Shown in pieces: positions 59,498-64,000 of a DNA stretch of 64,000 nucleotides. The translations under genes were made by a program, and so were the position numbers. How positions within the stretch are numbered: the first letter of the stretch is position 1; each line of letters begins with the position of its first letter. Below the pieces are notes generated by a model that ran no database searches, had not been told where the DNA came from, and saw nothing but the letters and a program-made list of their open reading frames with translations. Origin of the DNA: Hyalangium versicolor (lineage in GTDB: Bacteria; Myxococcota; Myxococcia; Myxococcales; Myxococcaceae); the NCBI RefSeq assembly GCF_020103695.1, contig NZ_JAHXBF010000024.1:124001-188000 (forward strand), read 5' to 3'.

Positions 59498-60099
59498 GCG
59501 TGCGGATCTATGTCGAAGGTGGCGGGAACACCAGCGCACTGAAGTCCGAGTGCCGCCGAGGCTTCTCCCAGTACTTCGCGAAGTTCATTCCACCTGGGAA
59601 GCAGCCCCGCATCATCGCGTGCGGTAGCCGGGACGAAGCGCTCGATGACTTCCGCACGGCTCTCCGCCAGCACCCAGGTGAGCACATCGTCCTCTTGGTG
59701 GACGCGGAAGCACCGGTGGCTCCTGGGCAGACCGTCTGGGAGCACCTGAAGCAGCGAGATGGTTGGGAGCCCCCGACCGGAGCCACAGACGACAACGCCC
59801 ACCTGATGGTCCAGTGCATGGAGAGTTGGTTCCTGGCCGACCCCGAGACGCTCGCGGACTATTTTGGCCAGGGCTTCCAGCCATCGGCGCTTCCCAGGAA
59901 CCCGAATATCGAGGACATCGCCAAGCTGACCGTATTCCGTGCGTTGGAAGCGGCAACACGCCAGACAAAGACGAAGGGCGCATACTCCAAGGGCGGGCAC
60001 AGCTTCGCGATCCTGGCTCGGATCGACCCGAATAAGGTCCGCCGCGCCTCGCCCCATGCTGAGCGACTGGCCGTCACACTCCTCCGGTTCTCTTCCTGA
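59494..60099 (+). CDS. DUF4276 TOPRIM-like partner protein
   Basis: A 201-residue protein with the DUF4276/TOPRIM-like pattern: the conserved Glu in IYVEGGGNTS (about 8), the acidic pair in VLLVDAEAP (about 70), and the helix VQCMESWFLADPETL. Related TOPRIM-like effectors (PARIS AriB, RloB) cleave nucleic acid when released by the ATPase. It starts at GTG 59494, overlapping the ATPase stop (GTGA), so both are made together. No signal peptide or membrane segment. Together they form a likely anti-phage or stress module; activity is inferred from the family. Confidence 0.82.
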   Translation: MSVRIYVEGGGNTSALKSECRRGFSQYFAKFIPPGKQPRIIACGSRDEALDDFRTALRQHPGEHIVLLVDAEAPVAPGQTVWEHLKQRDGWEPPTGATDDNAHLMVQCMESWFLADPETLADYFGQGFQPSALPRNPNIEDIAKLTVFRALEAATRQTKTKGAYSKGGHSFAILARIDPNKVRRASPHAERLAVTLLRFSS

Positions 60100-60212
60100 G
60101 CCGCTCGGTCCCTGACTCCTACGGTTGAAAGGGCTTGACGGCTGGTGCCCTCCTGCCCCGGACGCCGCTTGTGCTCGGACTCCCGTCCGGGGGAGCATCC
60201 AGGCACAGCCTC

Positions 60213-62327
60213 ATGCTCCGACTTCGCCTCCCCCTCTTCCTCACAGCTCTCCTCGCGCTCGCGGTGGCCTCGAGCACCGCCTGCTCGCGTCAGTCAGAGT
60301 CTCCGTCGGCTCCCCCAAAGGCTCCGAGCCCCACAGCTCCCAGCCCCCCCTCGGCGAAGCAGGACACTCCCACGCAAGGCTCCGCGCCCGCGTCTCAGCC
60401 CCCCTCGGTCCCGAAACCGGACGCCCCCACCCAGACCGCCACGGCCAGCACCCCGGCCCTGCCCTCCCCCACCGCCTTCGCCGGCTCGGAGAAGTGCGGC
60501 GAGTGCCACGAGGACGAACACGCCGCCTGGTCCAAGGACTGGCACTCGCGCGCTCTCTCCACGGCCTCCCAGAAGTTCGTCGTGGGCAACTTCAAGGACT
60601 CCCACTTCAAGGGCGACTCCAGCGAGGCCTGGATGTCCCGCCACGATGATCATTTCTTCATGCGCACCCTCGGCTCGGATGGAAACGTCTCCGAGTACCC
60701 CGTCCAGTGGGTCGTCGGCGGCAAGCGCATGCAGGACCCGGTGACAGTGACGGACGACGGTCGCTGGCAGGTGCTCCCCATCTACTTCCATGTCACCGGC
60801 AAGAGTTCCTGGGTGGACTACTCGGAGAAGCGCCAGGGCAAGCTGACTCCGGATCACCCCTTCTTCTGGAGCAACTTCGCTCGCAGCGCCCAGCACGCGT
60901 GCCTCGACTGCCACACCACCGGCCTGGACGTGCGCTACGACCGAGCCGCCCACCGCTGGAAGACGACGTTCGCGGATGCCGGCGTCGCCTGCGAGAGCTG
61001 CCACGGCCCCGGCGCTCGTCACGCCGAGACCCAGGACCCCAAGGACATCGTCCAGCCCAAGCACCTCTCGGCTGAACTTGGCATGGCCGTTTGCGCCCAG
61101 TGCCACGGCCCCCGCCGCACGCTCTTCCCCATGCTGGACGCGGCGCATCGCTACCGCCCGGGCCAGCGCTATGAGGACTCGTACCAGCCCATGGTGCTGC
61201 TGGTGGGCGGAGACCTCTCCGGCGACTACTTCTCGGACGGGCGCCCCAGCACCAGCAGCTTCGAGAACCAGGCCCTCACCCAATCCCTCTGCTACATGAA
61301 AGGCGGCGCCACCTGTCTCACGTGCCACAGCGCGCCCCACGACAAGCACGCCCCCAACGAGATCCAACTCCACAAGGACACGCCAGCCCGAGTCTCCGCG
61401 GACATGGCGACCTGTCAGGGCTGCCACGCCAACGTGTTCGCCCAGGGCAAGCAGCACTCCCACCACACCTCGCCCGCCGCCCAGGACTGCATCGCCTGCC
61501 ACATGCCGCCCGTCGTCTCCGGCGTGCTGGACCACTTCGCGGACCACGCCATTGGCGTCCCCGTGCCCCAGAACACGGTGAAGCACGACATCCCCAACGC
61601 GTGCAACGCATGCCACACCCACGAGAAGCAGAAGCCCGAGGTGATGGCTCAAGCGCTCGAGCGCTGGTGGCCCGAGGCGAAGAAGCACCAGGAGCGCCGG
61701 CTGCGGCTGGCGGACGCCTTCACGGAAAAGACGGCCCAGCAGAGCCGCCCCTTCCTGGAAGCAGTGCTCGCGGACACGCAGGAAGCCGCCGAGCTCCGAG
61801 GCGCCGCCGCCCTCTTCCTGGCTCGCCGCTTCTCACGCGAGGCCTCGCCCGCACTGCGCGCCGCGCTCCGGAGCGCCCAGGAGCCGCTGCTGCGCGCGGA
61901 GATCATCGACGCGCTCGCGCAGGCCAAGGCCCGCGACGCCTCCGAGGACGTCGCCTCGCTGTTGAAGGATCCCTCCATCTGGGTGCGCCAGAGCGCCGCC
62001 GTCACCCTGACGCAGCTCGGGGATCCGCGAGGCCCGACCGCGCTCGAAATCCTGGCGCAGCAACCGGAGACCTCCGGGCTGATGGCGCCCCACGCCATGC
62101 TCGGCCACCTGGCCCTGCGCCGGAAGGACCTGACCACGGCCACCCGGCAGTTCGAGCAGGCGCTGGACGTGCAGCCCTACTACTCGGAGCTGCTGGTCAT
62201 GCTGGCGGACATCTACGTCTCCCAGGGCGACGTGGCCAAGGCGAAGGACAGGCTGGAGGACGCCGTCCGCTTCTCGCCGCAGAACCAGGGGGCTCGGCAG
62301 CGGCTGACTGCCCTGCAGGGCCACTGA
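60213..62327 (+). CDS. Octahaem cytochrome c lipoprotein with HEAT and TPR repeats
   Basis: A 704-residue exported protein (lipobox ASSTAC, then a Pro/Ser-rich linker). It has eight CXXCH haem sites in order: CGECH, CLDCH, CESCH, CAQCH, CLTCH, CQGCH, CIACH, CNACH (about 90-470). The pattern resembles the cytochrome c554 / multihaem family with partial relation to octahaem enzymes; no enzyme motif was pinned. About 480-620 are HEAT-like repeats (AELRGAAALFLARRFSREASPALRAAL, WVRQSAAVTLTQLG) and 630-704 TPR. It probably shuttles electrons in the periplasm and docks a partner. ATG 60213 starts the signal peptide. Confidence 0.88.
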   Translation: MLRLRLPLFLTALLALAVASSTACSRQSESPSAPPKAPSPTAPSPPSAKQDTPTQGSAPASQPPSVPKPDAPTQTATASTPALPSPTAFAGSEKCGECHEDEHAAWSKDWHSRALSTASQKFVVGNFKDSHFKGDSSEAWMSRHDDHFFMRTLGSDGNVSEYPVQWVVGGKRMQDPVTVTDDGRWQVLPIYFHVTGKSSWVDYSEKRQGKLTPDHPFFWSNFARSAQHACLDCHTTGLDVRYDRAAHRWKTTFADAGVACESCHGPGARHAETQDPKDIVQPKHLSAELGMAVCAQCHGPRRTLFPMLDAAHRYRPGQRYEDSYQPMVLLVGGDLSGDYFSDGRPSTSSFENQALTQSLCYMKGGATCLTCHSAPHDKHAPNEIQLHKDTPARVSADMATCQGCHANVFAQGKQHSHHTSPAAQDCIACHMPPVVSGVLDHFADHAIGVPVPQNTVKHDIPNACNACHTHEKQKPEVMAQALERWWPEAKKHQERRLRLADAFTEKTAQQSRPFLEAVLADTQEAAELRGAAALFLARRFSREASPALRAALRSAQEPLLRAEIIDALAQAKARDASEDVASLLKDPSIWVRQSAAVTLTQLGDPRGPTALEILAQQPETSGLMAPHAMLGHLALRRKDLTTATRQFEQALDVQPYYSELLVMLADIYVSQGDVAKAKDRLEDAVRFSPQNQGARQRLTALQGH

Positions 62328-62408
62328 GCAGGCGGCCATGGAGCCGCTCGCAGGACGGGGCTCCCCTCTGCTCCGGCGATTCGCATCCCCATCTTTCGCG
62401 TGAAACGT

Positions 62409-62432
62409 GCCAGGGCCTGCCCGGTCCCTGGC
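62409..62432 (+). terminator. Weak hairpin GCCAGGG-N10-CCCTGGC
   Basis: A 7-bp stem followed by CTTT, between the cytochrome gene and the DUF2171-like gene, about 80 bases after the stop. Could be a terminator or a leader hairpin of the next gene. Confidence 0.35.
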
Positions 62433-62457
62433 CTTTGATCGAGTGGAGGAGCGAGCC

Positions 62458-63054
62458 ATGGTCCAGCGCACGAACATCCGAAAAGGCATGGCCGTCATGA
62501 GCAGTGACGGGGTGCAGATGGGGCGCGTCGTCGACGTGACGGCGGACTCCATCATCATCGAGAAGGGCCAGCTCTTCCTGAGGGACTTCAGCGTCCCCCT
62601 CGAGGACATCCACTCGGTTCGCGGCGATGAGATCGTCCTCAGCAAGGGCCACGCCACGTTGCGGCAGATCAACTCGAAGCCGCGTGAGGGCACGGCTCAT
62701 GGAACGGTGGGGATCGCCGGTGTCGCCGCGCCAACTCCCCAGGGCCTGGGGCTGGGGCCCAGCGATCTCACCCAGGCGCGCATGGACAGCGCCAAGTTCC
62801 AGGACCACGAGCGGTATGACCTGAGGCCCACGGGCGACTCGGTCCCCCGCGCCACCGAGATGGAGTCATCCGCGGAGCGGAAGCGCCCACGCGAGTCGGA
62901 GATGGAAACTCCCTACGTCCCGCTGCCCCACGAGCCGCCCTTGGCGGAGCGCCGCGCCGCGGGCCCGGGTTGGGATCCGCTGAGCGTGGACGAAGAGCAG
63001 GAGGAGCAGCCGCGCACGAGCGGTCCGGACGCCAAGCCCCCCACACGCTACTAG
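62458..63054 (+). CDS. DUF2171-like protein with long disordered tail
   Basis: A 198-residue protein. The first about 75 residues are the barrel-like module (RTNIRKGMAVMSSDGVQMGRVVDVTADSIIIEKGQLFLRDFSVPLEDIHSVRGDEIVLS), paralogous to the protein at 55570-55878. The remaining 120 residues are charged, Pro/Arg/Glu-rich and probably unstructured. Function unknown; likely cytosolic. GTGGAGGAG precedes ATG 62458. Confidence 0.78.
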   Translation: MVQRTNIRKGMAVMSSDGVQMGRVVDVTADSIIIEKGQLFLRDFSVPLEDIHSVRGDEIVLSKGHATLRQINSKPREGTAHGTVGIAGVAAPTPQGLGLGPSDLTQARMDSAKFQDHERYDLRPTGDSVPRATEMESSAERKRPRESEMETPYVPLPHEPPLAERRAAGPGWDPLSVDEEQEEQPRTSGPDAKPPTRY

Positions 63055-63111
63055 CGTGTTCCGCTCGCTGGGAGCCGAACACCTCCCAGCAAGGCACGGT
63101 AGGATGGAGAA

Positions 63112-63546
63112 ATGGCCCCCCCACCCTCTCGCTCCTCCTCCCGTCGCCGGCCGCTGCTGGGCGCGCTCATGACCGGGCTGCTCCTGCTCGGCACGCCTTC
63201 CGTCGCCGCAACCCCGAAGAAGAAGCCCACCACCACCAAGAAGAAGGCTTCGGCGCCGAAGAAGTCCTCCAAGGAGAGCCTGACCCTGCGCGACGACGCG
63301 GCGGCCCTGATCAAGGGCAAGCAGTATCCCGAGGCCCAGGCGCTGACCAAGCGTTGCATCGACGCAGATCCTTCCTTCGCGGAGTGCCACATGCTCCGAG
63401 GCGCCGCGCTGGCCGGCATGACGGACTGGGAAGAGGCCGCGAAGGAGTACCGCACCTTCCTCAACCTGGCTCCGGACCACCCACTGGCCCCCAAGGTGCG
63501 CCAGACGTTGGAGAACTACGAGCAGGCGCAGGCTCCCGCGCCCTGA
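63112..63546 (+). CDS. Small exported TPR protein
   Basis: A 144-residue protein with a basic Ser/Arg-rich N-terminus, a signal-like hydrophobic stretch (LLGALMTGLLLLGTPSVAA), a Lys-rich linker (KKKPTTTKKKASAPKK), then two TPR-type helical pairs (RDDAAALIKGKQYPEAQALTKRCIDADPSFAECHML; AGMTDWEEAAKEYRTFLNLAPDHPLAPK). It probably acts as a periplasmic adaptor. A TAGGAT box ends six bases before the ATG. A hairpin terminator follows. Confidence 0.8.
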   Translation: MAPPPSRSSSRRRPLLGALMTGLLLLGTPSVAATPKKKPTTTKKKASAPKKSSKESLTLRDDAAALIKGKQYPEAQALTKRCIDADPSFAECHMLRGAALAGMTDWEEAAKEYRTFLNLAPDHPLAPKVRQTLENYEQAQAPAP

Positions 63547-63576
63547 GCGCGAGCTCGGCGGAGCCACCGGGCTGCT

Positions 63577-63607
63577 GCCTCCTCCTCTGCCCTGCAAGAG
63601 AGGAGGC
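63577..63607 (+). terminator. Hairpin after the TPR gene
   Basis: GCCTCCTCCTCT and AGAGAGGAGGC pair with one bulged base around an 8-base loop, about 30 bases after the stop. Confidence 0.55.
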
Positions 63608-63668
63608 CGGTCACACCCTGCCAGGAGGGATCTCCTCCTTATCTTGAAGGCAGAGCCCGAGAGCCACC

Positions 63669-64000
63669 ATGCGCCGAGCCCCCCTCCTCAGCCCCTCTGA
63701 TCTGGCCCCAGGGCCCGCTCTCAAGCCCTCGGAGTCGCGGATCCGCTCGCCCTGGCTGTCGCGGCGGGTCCAGTTGGTGCTCCTCCACTCGCTCTCGCTG
63801 TCGCGGTTGGTGCTGGCGGCGATCTTCCTGCTCACGCCGGATCCGATACTGCGCGCGGGTCTGATCGCCCTCTCGGGGCTGACGGACGTGCTCGATGGCT
63901 GGATCGCTCGCCACGCGCACCTCACCACGCGCTTGGGCGCGCTCATCGATCCCGTGGCGGACCGGGGCTTCGCCGTGACGGCCATCCTCGCGCTGCTGCT
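63669..64000 (+). CDS. CDP-alcohol phosphatidyltransferase, N-terminal part (runs off the window)
   Basis: The frame opens at ATG 63669 and is open at the window end (about 110 residues visible). The family signature is complete: D-VL-DG-WI-AR-HAHLTTRL-G-ALI-D-PVA-D in SGLTDVLDGWIARHAH...LIDPVADRG. Two hydrophobic helices flank it (LVLAAIFLL, FAVTAILALLL). Such integral membrane enzymes move a phospho-alcohol from CDP-diacylglycerol or CDP-alcohol to an acceptor (for example phosphatidylglycerol-phosphate synthase); the alcohol cannot be told from this part. About 25 disordered N-terminal residues precede the first helix. Confidence 0.9.
   Translation, partial: MRRAPLLSPSDLAPGPALKPSESRIRSPWLSRRVQLVLLHSLSLSRLVLAAIFLLTPDPILRAGLIALSGLTDVLDGWIARHAHLTTRLGALIDPVADRGFAVTAILALL

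Noticed and set aside
1..64000. CRISPR arrays, tRNA, rRNA, integrases and IS ends
   Set aside because: No regular short repeats with spacers, cloverleaf sequences, rRNA-like blocks or transposase/integrase genes were seen on either strand.

Overview
The window is very GC-rich, gene-dense DNA (about 65-70 % G+C by eye) from a myxobacterium, most likely of the Cystobacterineae (Archangium, Cystobacter, Hyalangium or Stigmatella type). This rests on the kind of genes present: Hanks-type Ser/Thr kinases with the myxobacterial C-terminal tail, three large soluble PAS/GAF histidine kinases, an orphan CheB, Kelch and HYR-type lipoproteins with Cys-rich segments, and many small lineage-specific proteins. 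It is an inference from gene content, not a database match. No rRNA, tRNA, CRISPR array or insertion sequence was seen. No stretch without a gene exceeds 300 bases once starts are placed.

Layout. 1-12.1 kb is general chromosome: a truncated kinase, DUF2750, lipoproteins, a di-haem cytochrome c peroxidase, an M24 peptidase lipoprotein, a Kelch lipoprotein, a DUF2339 membrane protein and a PAS/GAF histidine kinase. 12.1-29.3 kb looks like a defence island. It holds an EVE-domain McrB with McrC (type IV restriction), a YjjJ/HipA-like kinase behind an AT-rich promoter, a translationally coupled pair (a SIR2 protein with a decayed ATPase domain, and a secreted-WD40/transmembrane/ATPase protein), a RelE/ParE toxin-antitoxin pair and a dynamin-like GTPase. 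29.5-36.8 kb carries a cell-wall amidase lipoprotein, then a GntR regulator and a complete BMP-type nucleoside ABC importer. 36.9-46.5 kb has a histidine kinase, a wrecked Ser/Thr kinase pseudogene, an amidohydrolase (deaminase) and a giant 11-repeat secreted protein. 46.5-57.4 kb is metabolic and signalling: a ketopantoate reductase/oxalyl-CoA-synthetase-like pair, an alcohol dehydrogenase, a lipase, a hybrid histidine kinase and CheB. 57.5-64 kb has a DUF1963-like protein, a second candidate defence pair (OLD/AbiL-like AAA ATPase plus DUF4276 TOPRIM-like protein), an octahaem cytochrome and a truncated CDP-alcohol phosphatidyltransferase.

The most interesting object is the SIR2 / WD40-TM-ATPase pair at 20235-26485. 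The genes overlap by a GTGA. One protein joins a complete SIR2 (NADase-type) motif set to an AAA-like domain whose Walker motifs have decayed. The other has a signal peptide, WD40 repeats predicted outside the membrane, one transmembrane helix and an intact cytosolic ATPase. I read it as a trans-envelope sensor that may license a cytosolic NAD-consuming effector. Other signals worth checking are leaderless-looking promoters (a TAnnnT box 6-8 nt before the ATG), repeated GTGGATTCC-core motifs, a GntR operator candidate and an exact-length 723-bp internal duplication.
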